Origin: Patagioenas fasciata
Taxonomy: Eukaryota > Chordata > Aves > Columbiformes > Columbidae
Length of the DNA stretch: 64,000 bases
Reading direction: 5' to 3'
Assembly: GCF_037038585.1 (NCBI RefSeq)
Contig: NC_092522.1
Span: 124,602,661 to 124,666,660, forward strand
In this document: piece by piece, positions 11,129 through 22,604 of the stretch
Position numbering within the stretch: the stretch's first letter is position 1
Layout of the letters: each line of letters opens with the position of its first letter
Translations under genes and position numbers: made by a program
The notes under the pieces: model-generated
The model's input: only the letters and a program-made list of their open reading frames with translations
Database searches by the model: none
Told to the model about the DNA's origin: nothing

Positions 11129-13353
11129 CTACACCACCACCTCTGTGATGTGCAGAAGAGCGTCAGCCCTGCGCTGGAGATCCAGTCGCACCATCTGCTC
11201 CCACTCCATGGCGTCTGTGGGTTCCGAGTTCCCAGCGATGCAGAAATACTTCAGTGCAGCCCTCAGTCTCCTTTTCACGTTGGCCCAGGAGTACCGGATG
11301 CGCTGCTGCCGACTGAAGCCCGGCTCCAAGCCCTTGAACCCCACTGCTGGCAGCGGCTCCAGCGCAGCCCTGCGCAGCCGCTCCAGGGCCACAGGGGTAG
11401 GGGGCTGTGCCCATGCGGGCCAGAGATACGTGGGCAACGTGTTGGGGAGAGGTTCCCCCTGCCCAGCCGGCTGCAGGTCTGGCGCAGCCCTTGTGTCCTT
11501 CTTGGCCAGTCCTGTCTGTCCCTCTGGTGTCCCCTGGGCGCTGAGGATGGGACACGACACCTGCGAGGTCTCACTGTCCCCAGGCCTACTGGACCGCGTG
11601 GAGACCGTGCTGGGGAGAGACCCGCCCTGGCCAGCCGGCTGCAGGTCTGCGCTGCCGGCACCGCCGCGTTTTGTGCAAGGCTGCTGCTCAGGAGAAGCCC
11701 TGATGTCCTGCCCATCCAGTCCCATCTGTCCCTGTGGTGTCCTGAGGACAGCGTACGGGGCTTTCGAGCTTTTGCTGCCCGAAAGGCTTATGGGCTCGTC
11801 GCGGTCCGCGTGGCTCCTTTGGCCGAGCAGCTGGTCTTTCTCCCACGTGTAGACTGGCTTCCCACCGATGACCAGCTCAAATTTCAGTTCCAGCTTCATC
11901 TCCACCACTTGGCCCTTGGCCACCACCAGGTAGTATCCGTGGAGGAAGACGACCAGCATGGGCAGGTCCTGTTGTTCCTGGGGCTCGCTGCAGTGCGGGC
12001 AGCTGCTGGTGACGCACCGACGGCACTGCAGGCAGACCAGATATTCTCTGCTCTTGGATTTGTGCAAGGCTGGAGTCGCGCTCTTCTGAGATGTTGCCTT
12101 TGGCTCCTCCATCAGGTCGTGGCAGACTTTGGTCATGTCCAGGGAGTCCATCAGGGATCTGCTGAGCTCTTCCATGTTACCGATGGAGTGCTGGTTCCTG
12201 GGGAGCTCGGAGCTGCTGTCAGCACGGGAACGTCCACCTGGAGCCTTGTTTTCTGTCTCCTGGGGGAGCTCCCTTGCAGAGGCTGCTTCCCCATCGCAGC
12301 TGCTTCTCCACGATTCTCCTTGCTGGGGAATGCACTGGCTGTGGGGGAAAGAGCGGCTGGACTGTGGGGGCTGCTGTGGGGCAGGACAGACCCAGCACCC
12401 TCTCTCTGCCTTCTCCCGTCCCATGGGAGATCTCCCAGCTCCCCGGTGCCAGCCCTGCCAGCTCTGGGATCGCTGGCTGAGCTGGGGACCTGGGGACACG
12501 GGCCAAGCCCAGCCCAGCAGCGTGAGGGCAGAACGAGGGGCTGGGAACCTTGAGCCCAAGGCAGGGGCTCCCGAGGGGCTGCCCCTGCAGGGAAGGGCTC
12601 TCCTTACCCAGACCTGGAGCTCTCTGCAGACACCTCCTTGCTTTCACAGGGCTCTGGTTGCGATGGGCTCCCTTGGCCGGGAGCCGCAGTCTTGCCCAGG
12701 GCAGCTCTGGGACGGGGCTGCTTCCCCATGGGGTCCGTCCCTCTGCTGCTCTGAGGTTTCATCCTCACAGAGGTGCCCTGTCCGCAGGAAGCAAAGCCCG
12801 GGTCAGTGTGGGGTGTCCCCCCTCGGCCAGGAAACAAGGACCCTGGGAAGGGTGGCTGGAGTGACAGGGACAGGAGTGGCCCAGCCCCAAGCCTGGTGCC
12901 CAGCGGAGGTGGCTCGGTGGCTCCATGGCAGGGGCCCGGCTGGGTGGGCAATGGCCACTGCTCACTGTTCCCTCCCAAAACGGGGCCCAGGACAGACACT
13001 GACCTTGGCCTTGATGTTGCTGGCCCAACGGGCCATGTAGATGCTCACACCCATGCTGCCCAGCGAGGTGATGATGCGGGGCAGCAGGATGTTGCAGAGG
13101 ATCCAGACAGTCAGGAAGAAGATGAAGATCAGCAGGATCAGCTGCCAATCCCCCATGTTCCTGACGCAGCGCCTGAATCTCCTCTGGGGTCTCTGCAGGA
13201 CAAGGGGATGTGCAAAGTGTCAGCTGGGGAGGCCGAGAAACCCGGCGAGATCCCCGGGGCGAGGAGAGGTTGGGGTGACACCGAAGCACCCGCTCCTACC
13301 TGCGCCTTTGCTTTTCTTTCCATCTCTGATGTGCTTTCCACACACTTGCCCAT
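11129..13353 (-). CDS. Array gene copy 3, uncharacterised membrane-anchored Cys-cluster protein, intact
   Basis: Exons on the minus strand are 13353-13300, 13192-13004, 12777-12608 and 12338-11129, with the same phases as copy 2 and 540 residues. It carries the copy 1 type of sequence: MGKCVEST, TVWILC, and GTSVRMKPQ at the start of exon 3, against GTCVRKRLK in copies 2, 4 and 5. The reading frame is open throughout and the cysteine cluster is intact. Function not recognised; see copy 2 for domain layout. Confidence 0.72.
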
Positions 13354-13420
13354 CTCGCTTGCTCGCTTGCTCACTGGCTCGCGTGCAGTCAAAGTGACAC
13401 CTGAGCCTCCCCGAAACCCA

Positions 13421-13460
13421 CTTAAATAGGGGCCACGTTTGTGATGCACCGGTGACATCA
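13421..13460 (-). promoter_or_regulatory. TATA-like box and CRE-like octamer, array gene copy 3
   Basis: CTATTTAAG 68 bases upstream of the start at 13353, with TGATGTCA upstream of it, as in the other copies. Confidence 0.5.
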
Positions 13461-14276
13461 CAGTGACACACAAGGGCTGCCCGGTGACCCAGGGCTGAGC
13501 TGGCACAGGGGATGGTGCAGCCGCCCCAGAGAGCCCCTGTGTCAGGGTTTGGGGGACACAGCCCAGGGCCTGCAGGGAGCAGCCCCATGGGGAGCCAGAG
13601 CGGCCACCCCAGGGGCAGGGGGTTCCCAGCAGCCAGGGACCCTGCGCTGGTCTCTCAGCCCCTCTCCTGCCCCAGGGATCCTGGCCAGGCCCTGGGACAC
13701 CCTGTTGTGGCGACAGGGAGGCCTGAGGGGGAAGGATGGGCGTGGGTTGGGCCAGTTCCCCTCAGGGCTCCTCAGGGAAATGCCCATCCCCCCGCAGGTA
13801 CCCCCTCAGGAGCCGCCAGGGTGACTTTTGTGGCCAACGCTCCCTACGCTGCCCTGGCCTTGGTGTGGAGGAGCCCGTCGACCTGGGACCGGCCATGGGC
13901 CAGGGTGGCCGGTCCCCTCCCTCGGTGCCGGCGGGTGCGAGTCTCTGTGTCCCCAGCTGGCCACAATGGTCCCTGCACTTTGGTCTTCAGGCCAGCAGTG
14001 CGGCTGCAGAACAACATCAAAGATCTATTTAGGCAGGCGATAATCTACACACAGGCTTTCTTCTGACCAGAAAAAGAGAACCATCTAGAAATTCGGTTTA
14101 TCCAAAGTTACTGAACACTCTGCCAACACTAAGGAACATTAAACAACGCGGATTTGGGTACAGTTTGGGAGTTGAGTTACTACACATCTCATTCAAATTC
14201 GAGGAACCCCAAATCTCTGTCATGATGGTTCAAAACGTGCACCTTCCGACTTCTCCAAAGTGAGAACTCTCAGGGG

Positions 14277-14611
14277 TCACAGAATCCCAGAATCTCAGGG
14301 GTTGGAAGGGTCCTGTAACGCGCAACCAGTGCAATCCCCCCATGGAGCAGGAACACCCAGCTGAGGTTCCACAGGAAGGGGTCCAGGCGGGTTTGAATGG
14401 CTGCAGAGAAGGAGACTCCACAACCTCCCTGGGCAGCCTGGGCCAGGCTCTGACACCCTCACCCCAAACAAGTTGCTTCTCTAAATTTAAGTGGAACCTC
14501 CTGTGTTTCAGTTTGTACCCATCGCCCTTGTCCTATCACTGGTTGTCACCCAGAAGAGCCTGGCTCCGTCCTCCTGCACTGCCCCTTTCCATATAGATCA
14601 CCATTAATGAG
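14277..14611 (-). mobile_element. CR1 LINE 3' fragment ending at array junction (copy 3)
   Basis: Antisense CR1 3' end, same element as 2745-3079, with a few more differences than the other copies. Confidence 0.83.
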
Positions 14612-14884
14612 GTCATTATTTTAATTATTAATTAATCATCATTAATTTTTCCAGAGCAGAAGGGTCTCCTCTGGCCATGCAAGGTGCGAATGGGTGGTAA
14701 GAAGTGTTTAGTGTGGGACAGCCCGGCTGCATTTGTGGGTGGGAGAGGCTGGAGGGGCCATGGAGATGTTTAATTCTACACCAGGGTGGCCGTGAGCCTG
14801 GGGTGGCTCAGTCCTGCACCACGTGGACATGGGGCAGAGCCTTCCCTGGTGACCACCAGCTGCCCTTCCCCAGCCACAACTCAC

Positions 14885-14974
14885 CCCAAAGACGGAGTCG
14901 AGCTTCATGAGGATGCGCTCGTCCCTCCCCAGCGCTTGCAGGAGCCTCAGCTGCTTGCCCTCCAGCAGGAAACC
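14885..14974 (-). other. Symmetric 90-nt exon-like segment, array copy 4
   Basis: Same 30-codon phase 0 segment with intact splice sites. Identical in protein to copy 3. Confidence 0.5.
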
Positions 14975-15321
14975 CTTGGGAGGCAGGCAGAGAAGAGGGT
15001 GAGGAGAAACAGCGAGCGCCTGCATTCCCGCCGCGAAGCCAGCCCGTGCCACACTGCGGCTGTGCCGCCCTGCGGGGACAGACCGAGCGGGCAGCGGCTG
15101 CCAAGGGTGAGGGGGCTCTGGAGCAGCCTCCCAGCACAGAGGAGAGATGGAGCTATCAGCACGGTGATGCCAAAAGGACCTCATGGTCTGAAGCTCTTGC
15201 TGACTGTCCCCAGAGATGAGGAACAGCCTGGAGCACCAGATGGAGAAGCCTGGGCTTATTCTGGTCTGGGCAGCCTTGGATTTGGGCAGCAGGGCTGTGC
15301 CTGCCAGTACCTTCATTAGCA

Positions 15322-15807
15322 TCACACAATCATAGAATCATTTTAGTTGGAAAAGACCCTCAGGAACATCAAGTCCAAGCATTAACCTCACATTGGCACT
15401 GCCCCATGTCCCTGAGAACCTCATGTCCGTCTGTCCAGCCCTGCAGGGATGGTGACTCCAGCACTGCCCTGGGCAGCCTGTTCCAATGCCCCACAGCCCT
15501 TTGGGGAAGAAATTGTTCCCAGATCCAACCTCAACCTCCCCTGGCGCAACTTGAGGCCGTTTCCTCTGCTCCTGGCGCTTGTTCCTGGGGAGCAGAGCCC
15601 GACCCCCCTGGCCCCAAGCTCCTTTCAGGCAGTTCAGAGATCAGAAGGTCTCCCCTCAGCTCCCGTTCTCCAGCTGAACCCCCCAGCTCCCTCAGCCGCT
15701 CCCATCACACTTGTGCTCCAGCCCCTCACCAGCTCCATTCCCTTCTCTCCACTCGCTCCAGCACTTCGAAGTCTCTCCTGCAGTGAGGGACCAAAGGCTG
15801 CCAGGAC
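15322..15807 (-). mobile_element. CR1 LINE 3' fragment (array copy 4)
   Basis: Orthologous to the CR1 at 3790-4275 within the duplicated unit. Confidence 0.85.
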
Positions 15808-16356
15808 TAGGGCAGCTCTCCAGCTCTGGATGCCTTGAAAGACCCACATGCACAGAGACAGCTGGTTCCTCAGGACCATGGGGGCCAAGGGACAGTTTCT
15901 CAGCCTCCTCTGCAGGGGAATTATCCCTACGTGACCTTGCTTTGTGCTGGCAAAAGGTGCTGTGCTCACAGGAGGAAGCTTTCACCACTGATGGATGATG
16001 TTCTCCTTCTCCCCACCTGAGGAAGGTGGAAGAGCTTTCCAACCTCCTCCCAGCGACCGTTGGTGGGGAGTAACATCCGCGAGCCGGATCTGAGGGGCAC
16101 GGACGATTAAGGGGGTCAGGGCACAGTTATTGATGTTGAGAAGTGGCCCCAGGGCCCTGGGAGAGCTCACTGGGTGCTGTGTGCTCTGCGCTGCTGGTCC
16201 TGGCTGGGTCAGCAGAGCCCTGTGAGGCGGCACAGGGGCTGTGCCAGGATCCCGCTGTGCACAGCGCCCCCCGCCAGCCCCGCGGAGCCTGGAGCTTGTT
16301 CCCCCGGTTTAGTCCAGAAATGAAGAGCTCTTGAGACTGTTTCAAAGATTGCAGAG

Positions 16357-16362
16357 TTTAAT
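16357..16362 (-). terminator. Candidate poly(A) signal of array gene copy 4
   Basis: ATTAAA on the minus strand about 505 bases downstream of the normal stop at 16867. Confidence 0.4.
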
Positions 16363-16866
16363 GGTGAGAGAAGCATGGTGTCAGCGCCGAGTTCTCCGCT
16401 CACAGCTGCTCGAGGCCTCCAGAGGCGGCAGGCGGATCTTCGCTCCATCCCAGCAGAGCTCGAGGCGCTTGGGGGCTCCTCCTGTCCTTGGGCCGGGGCT
16501 GCAGAGGGAGCAAACGAGTCGGGGGTGTGAGCAGCAGCATGGGGCGTCTCCTGGGCCCCAGCAGGGTGGGGGCAGCTGGCTCAACGCACACGGGAACCAG
16601 CGGCCATCTGCTGGAGCACCTCCATGGGCCAAGGGGACCCAGCTGGTGGGGAGTCAGCACTTTGTGTCACCCCCATCCAAACCAGCACCAGCAGAAGCCA
16701 CCCCGTCTGCCAGCGCCACCCCAACACTCCACAGGACCTCGTCCTGCAGAAACACCTCCCCACCAACCTGGCTCTGACAGCTGCACGGGACAGCCCGGCC
16801 CCGGCCTCCCACGCTGCGCCGCCCCTGCCCACGCTCCTCGCCGTCCCATCTCGTTCTGCCAAAGCT

Positions 16867-19091
16867 CTACACCACCACCTCTGTGATGTGCAGAAGAGCG
16901 TCAGCCCTGCGCTGGAGATCCAGTCGCACCATCTGCTCCCACTCCATGGCGTCTGTGGGTTCCGAGTTCCCAGCGATGCAGAAATACTTCAGTGCAGCCC
17001 TCAGTCTCCTTTTCACGTTGGCCCAGGAGTACCGGATGCGCTGCTGCCGACTGAAGCCCGGCTCCAAGCCCTTCAACCCCACTGCTGGCAGCGGCTCCAG
17101 CGCAGCCCTGCGCAGCCGCTCCAGGGCCACAGGGGTAGGGGGCTGTGCCCATGCGGGCCAGAGATACGTGGGCAACGTGTTGGGGAGAGGCTCCCCCTGC
17201 CCAGCCGGCTGCAGGTCTGGCGCAGCCCTTGTGTCCTTCTTGGCCAGTCCTGTCCGTCGCTCTGGTGTCCCCTGGGCGCTGAGGATGGGACACGACACCT
17301 GCGAGGTCTCAATGTCCCCAGGGCTACTGGACCGCGTGGAGACCGTGCTGGGGAGAGACCCCCCCTGGCCAGCCGGCTGCAGGTCTGCGCTGCCGGCACC
17401 GCCGCGTTTTGTGCAAGGCTGCTGCTCAGGAGAAGCCCTGATGTCCTGCCCATCCAGTCCCATCTGTCCCTGTGGTGTCCTGAGGACAGCGTACGGGGCT
17501 TTCGAGCTTTTGCTGCCCGAAAGGCTTATGGGCTCGTCGCGGTCCGTGTGGCTCCTTTGGCCGAGCAGCTGGTCTTTCTCCCACGTGTAGACTGGCTTCC
17601 CACCGATGACCAGCTCAAATTTCAGTTCCAGCTTCATCTCCACCACTTGGCCCTTGGCCACCACCAGGTAGTATCCGTGGAGGAAGACGACCAGCATGGG
17701 CAGGTCCTGTTGTTCCTGGGGCTCGCTGCAGTGCGGGCAGCTGCTGGTGACGCACCGACGGCACTGCAGGCAGACCAGATATTCTCTGCTCTTGGATTTG
17801 TGCAAGGCTGGAGTCGCGCTCTTCTAAGATGTTGCCTTTGGCTCCTCCATCAGGTCGTGGCAGACTTTGGTCATGTCCAGGGACTCCATCAGGGATTTGC
17901 TGAGCTCCTCCATGTTGCCGATGGAGTGGCGGTTCCTGGGGAGCTCAGAGCTGCTGTCAGCACGGGAACGTCCACCTGGAGCCTTGTTTTCTGTCTCCTG
18001 GGGGAGCTCCCTTGCAGAGGCTGCTTCCCCATCGCAGCTGCTTCTCCACGATTCTCCTTGCTGGGGAATGCACTGGCTGTGGGGGAAAGAGCGGCTGGAC
18101 TGTGGGGGCTGCTGTGGGGCAGGACAGACCCAGCACCCTCTCTCTGCCTTCTCCCGTCCCATGGGAGATCTCCCAGCTCCCCGGTGCCAGCCCTGCCAGC
18201 TCTGGGATTGCTGGCTGAGCTGGGGACCTGGGGACACGGGCCAAGCCCAGCCCAGCAGCGTGAGGGCAGAACGAGGGGCTGGGAACCTTCAGCCCAAGGC
18301 AGGGGCTCCCGAGGGGCTCCCCCTGCAGGGAAGGGCTCTCCTTACCCAGACCTGGAGCTCTCTGCACACACCTCCTTGCTTTCACAGGGCTCTGGCTGCG
18401 ATGGGCTCCCTTGGCCGGGAGCCGCAGTCTTGCCCAGGGCAGCTCTGGGACGGGGCTGCTTCCCCATGGGGTCCGTCCCTCTGCTGCTCTTAAGTCTCTT
18501 CCTCACACAGGTGCCCTGTCCGCAGGAAGCAAAGCCCGGGTCAGTGTGGGGTGTCCCCCCTCGGCCAGGAAACAAGGACCCTGGGAAGGGTGGCTGGAGT
18601 GACAGGGACAGGAGTGGCCCAGCCCCAAGCCTGGTGCCCAGCGGAGGTGGCTCGGTGGCTCCAGGGCAGGGGCCCGGCTGGGTGGGCAATGGGCACTGCT
18701 CACTGTTCCCTCCCAAAACGGGGCCCAGGACAGACACTGACCTTGGCCTTGATGTTGCTGGCCCAACGGGCCATGTAGATGCTCACACCCATGCTGCCCA
18801 GCGAGGTGATGATGCGGGGCAGCAGGATGTTGCAGAGGACCCAGACAGTCAGGAAGAAGATGAAGATCAGCAGGATCAGCTGCCAATCCCCCATGTTCCT
18901 GACGCAGCGCCTGAATCTCCTCTGGGGTCTCTGCAGGACAAGGGGATGTGCAAAGTGTCAGCTGGGGAGGCCGAGAAACCCGGCGAGATCCCCGGGGCGA
19001 GGAGAGGTTGGGGTGACACCGAAGCACCCGCTCCTACCTGCGCCTTTGCTTTTCTTTCCATCTCTGATGTGTTTTTCACACACTTGCCCAT
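16867..19091 (-). pseudogene. Array gene copy 4, truncated by a nonsense codon
   Basis: Exons on the minus strand are 19091-19038, 18930-18742, 18515-18346 and 18076-16867. Splice sites and promoter are retained. In the last exon the CAG codon found in the other copies (in the motif KATSQKS) is TAG at 17826-17824, so the product would stop after about 221 of 540 residues. That removes the cysteine cluster and everything after it. Downstream the frame is still open to the normal stop, so the change looks recent. It begins MGKCVKNT. It could still make a short membrane-anchored product, or the base could be an assembly or allelic difference. Confidence 0.65.
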
Positions 19092-19158
19092 CTCGCTTGC
19101 TCGCTTGCTCACTGGCTCGCGTGCAGTCGAAGTGACACCTGAGCCTCCCCGAAACCCA

Positions 19159-19198
19159 CTTAAATAGGGGCCACGTTTGTGATGCACCGGTGACATCA
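19159..19198 (-). promoter_or_regulatory. TATA-like box and CRE-like octamer, array gene copy 4
   Basis: Same CTATTTAAG and TGATGTCA pair as in the intact copies, although this gene copy has a premature stop. Confidence 0.5.
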
Positions 19199-20015
19199 CA
19201 GTGACACACAAGGGCTGCCCGGTGCCCCAGGGCTGAGCTGTCGCAGGGGATGGTGCAGCCGCCCCAGAGAGCCCCTGTGTCAGGGTTTGGGGGACACAGC
19301 CCAGGGCCTGCAGGGAGCAGCCCCATGGGGAGCCAGAGCGGCCATCCCCAGGGGCAGGGTGTTCCCAGCAGCCAGGGACCCTGCGCTGGTCTCTCAGCCC
19401 CTCTCCTGCCCCAGGGATCCTGGCCAGGCCCTGGGACACCCTGTTGTGGCGGCAGGGAGGCCTGAGGGGGAAGGATGGGCGTGGGTTGGGCCAGTTCCCC
19501 TCAGGGCTCCTCAGGGAAATGCCCATCCCCCCGCAGGTACCCCCTCAGGAGCCGCCAGGGTGACTTTTGTGGCCAGCGCTCCCTACGCTGCCCTGGCCTT
19601 GGTGTGGAGGAGCCCGTCGACCTGGGACCGGCCATGGGCCGGGGTGGCCGGTCCCCTCCCTCGGTGCCGGCGGGTGCGAGTCTCTGTGTCCCCAGCTGGC
19701 CACAATGGTCCCTGCACTTTGGTCTTCAGGCCAGCAGTGCGGCTGCAGAACAACATCAAAGATCTATTTAGGCAGGCGATAATCTACACACAGGCTTTCT
19801 TCTGACCAGAAAAAGAGAACCATCTAGAAATTCGGTTTATCCAAAGTTACTGAACACTCTGCCAACACTAAAGAACATTAAACAACACGGATTCGGGTAC
19901 AGTTTGGGAGTTTAGTTACTACACATCTGATTCAAATTCGAGGAATCCCAAATCTCTGTCATGATGGTTCAAAATGTGCACCTTCCGACTTTTCCAAAGT
20001 GAGAACTCTCAGGGG

Positions 20016-20350
20016 TCACAGAATCCCAGAGTGTCAGGGGTTGAAGGGCCCTGGAAAGCTCATCCAGTGCAATCCCCCCATGGAGCAGGAACACCCAGCT
20101 GAGGTTCCACAGGAAGGTGTCCAGGCGGGTTTGAATGTCTGCAGAGAAGGAGACTCCACAACCTCCCTGGGCAGCCTGGGCCAGGCTCTGCCACCCTCAC
20201 CCCCAACAAGTTGCTTCTCAAATTTAATTGGAACCTCCTGTGTTCCAGTTTGCACCCATTGCCCCTTGTCCTGTCACTGGCTGTCACCCAGAAGAGCCTG
20301 GCTCCGTCCTCCTGACACTGCCCCTTTCCATATAGATCACCATTAATGAG
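20016..20350 (-). mobile_element. CR1 LINE 3' fragment ending at array junction (copy 4)
   Basis: Antisense CR1 3' end, same element as 2745-3079. Confidence 0.85.
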
Positions 20351-20623
20351 CTCATTATTTTAATTATTAATTAATCATCATTAATTTCCCCAGAGCAGAA
20401 GGGTCCCCTCTGGCCATGCAAGGTGCGAATGGGTGGCAAGAAGTGTTTAGTGTGGGACATCTCGGGTGTATTTGTGGATGGGAGAGGCTGGAGGGGCCCT
20501 GGAGATGTTTAATTCTACACCAGGGTGGCCGTGAGCCTGGGGTGGCTCAGTCCTACACCACGTGGACATGGGGCAAAGCCTTCCCTGGTGACCACCAGCT
20601 GCCCTTCCCCAGCCACAACTCAC

Positions 20624-20713
20624 CCCAAAGACGGAGTTGAGCTTCATGAGGATGCGCTCGTCCCTCCCCAGCGCTTGCAGGAGCCTCAGCTGCTTGCCCT
20701 CCAGCAGGAAACC
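20624..20713 (-). other. Symmetric 90-nt exon-like segment, array copy 5
   Basis: Same 30-codon phase 0 segment; reads MKLNSVFG where the others have MKLDSVFG. Donor GTGAGT is kept; the acceptor region has one base change (GTCTCCCAAG). Confidence 0.48.
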
Positions 20714-21059
20714 CTTGGGAGACAGGCAGAGAAGAGGGTGAGGAGAAACAGCGAGCGCCTGCATTCCCGCCGCGAAGCCAGCCCGTGCCACACTGCGGCT
20801 GTGCCGCCCTGCGGGGACAGACCGAGCGGGCAGCGGCTGCCAAGGTGAGGGGGCTCTGGAGCAGCCTCCCAGCACAGAGGAGAGATGGAGCTATCAGCAC
20901 GGTGATGCCAAAAGGACCTCATGGTCTGAAGCTCTTGCTGACTGTCCCCAGAGATGAGGAACAGCCTGGAGCATCAGATGGAGAAGCCTGGGCTTATTCT
21001 GGTCTGGGCAGCCTTGGATTTGGGCAGCAGGGCTGTGCCTGCCAGTACCTTCATTAGCA

Positions 21060-21545
21060 TCACACAATCATAGAATCATTTTAGTTGGAAAAGACCCTCA
21101 AGAACATCAAGTCCAAGCATTAACCTCACATTGGCACTGCCCCATGTCCCTGAGAACCTCATGTCCGTCTGTCCAGCCCTCCAGGGATGGTGACTCCAGC
21201 ACTGCCCTGGGCAGCCTGTTCCAATGCCCCACAGCCCTTTGGGGAAGAAATTGTTCCCAGATCCAACCTCAACCTCCCCTGGTGCAACTTGAGGCCGTTT
21301 CCTCTGCTCCTGGCGCTTGTTCCTGGGGAGCAGAGCCCGACCCCCCTGGCTCCAAGCTCCTTTCAGGCAGTTCAGAGATCAGAAGGTCTCCCCTCAGCTC
21401 CTGTTCTCCAGCTGAACCCCCCAGCTCCCTCAGCCGCTCCCATCACACTTGTGCTCCAGCCCCTCACCAGCTCCGTTCCCTTCTCTCCACTCGCTCCAGC
21501 ACTTCGAAGTCTCTCCTGCAGTGAGGGACCACAGGCTGCCAGGAC
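21060..21545 (-). mobile_element. CR1 LINE 3' fragment (array copy 5)
   Basis: Orthologous to the CR1 at 3790-4275 within the duplicated unit. Confidence 0.85.
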
Positions 21546-22094
21546 TAGGGCAGCTCTCCAGCTCTGGATGCCTTGAAAGACCCACATGCACAAAGACAGC
21601 TGGTTCCTCAGGACCATGGGGGCCAAGGGACAGTTTCTCAGCCTCCTCTGCAGGGGAATTATCCCTACGTGACCTTGCTTTGTGCTGGCAAAAGGTGCTG
21701 TGCTCACAGGAGGAAGCTTTCACCACTGATGGATGATGTTCTCCTTCTCCCCACCTGAGAAAGGTGGAAGAGCTTTCCCACCTCCTCCCAGCGACCGTTG
21801 GTGGGGAGTAACATCCGCGAGCCCGATCTGAGGGGCACGGACGATTAAGGGGGTCAGGGCACAGTTATTGATGTTGAGAAGTGGCCCCAGGGCCCTGGGA
21901 GAGCTCGCTGGGTGCTGTGTGCTCTGCGCTGCTGGTCCTGGCTGGGTCAGCAGAGCCCTGTGAGGCGGCACAGGGGCTGTGCCAGGATCCCGCTGTGCAC
22001 AGCGCCCCCCGCCAGCCCCGCGGAGCCTGGAGCTTGTTCTTCCTGTTTAGTCCAGAAACAAAGAGCTCTTGAGACTGTTTCAAGGATTGCAGAG

Positions 22095-22100
22095 TTTAAT
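22095..22100 (-). terminator. Candidate poly(A) signal of array gene copy 5
   Basis: ATTAAA on the minus strand about 505 bases downstream of the stop at 22605. Confidence 0.4.
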
Positions 22101-22604
22101 GGTGAGAGAAGCATGGTGTCAGCGCCGAGTTCTCCGCTCACAGCTGCTCGAGGCCTCCAGAGGCGGCAGGCGGATCTTCGCTCCATCCCAGCAGAGCTCC
22201 AGGCGCTTGGGGGCTCCTCCTGTCCTTGGGCCGGGGCTGCACAGGGAGCAAACGAGTCGGGGGTGTGAGCAGCAGCATGGGGCGTCTCCTGGGCCCCAGC
22301 AGGGTGGGGGCAGCTGGCTCAGTGCACACGGGAACCAGCGGCCATCTGCTGGAGCACCTCCATGGGCCAAGGGGACCCAGCTGGTGGGGAGTCAGCACTT
22401 TGTGTCACCCCCACCCAAACCAGCACCAGCAGAGTTCACCCCGTCTGCCAGCGCCACCCCAACACTCCACAGGACCTCGTCCTGCAGAAACACCTCCCCA
22501 CCAACCTGGCTCTGACAGCTGCACGGGACAGCCCGGCCCCGGCCTCCCACGCTGCGCCGCCCCTGCTCACGCTCCTCGCCGTCCCATCTCGTTCTGCCAA
22601 AGCT

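Larger units (their letters stand above)
8846..14611. repeat. Tandem array copy 3 (complete, 5766 bp)
   Basis: Same content and order as copy 2. In the gene region its variants match copy 1 better than its neighbours copy 2 and copy 4. On its left side it shares the 28-base segment near 10250 with copy 2. Confidence 0.95.
14612..20350. repeat. Tandem array copy 4 (complete, 5739 bp)
   Basis: Same content as copy 2 but about 27 bases shorter, mainly through absence of the segment after CTCCT at 16005. Its variants pair it with copy 5. It carries the one copy of the gene with a premature stop. Confidence 0.95.

Noticed and set aside
16624-19167. Plus-strand open frame of 847 codons across array copy 4 (and similar ones in other copies)
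   Set aside because: It is antisense to the exons and introns of the array gene, crosses introns and promoter, and its length tracks GC-rich stop-poor sequence. The minus-strand exons have proper splice sites and protein-like features.
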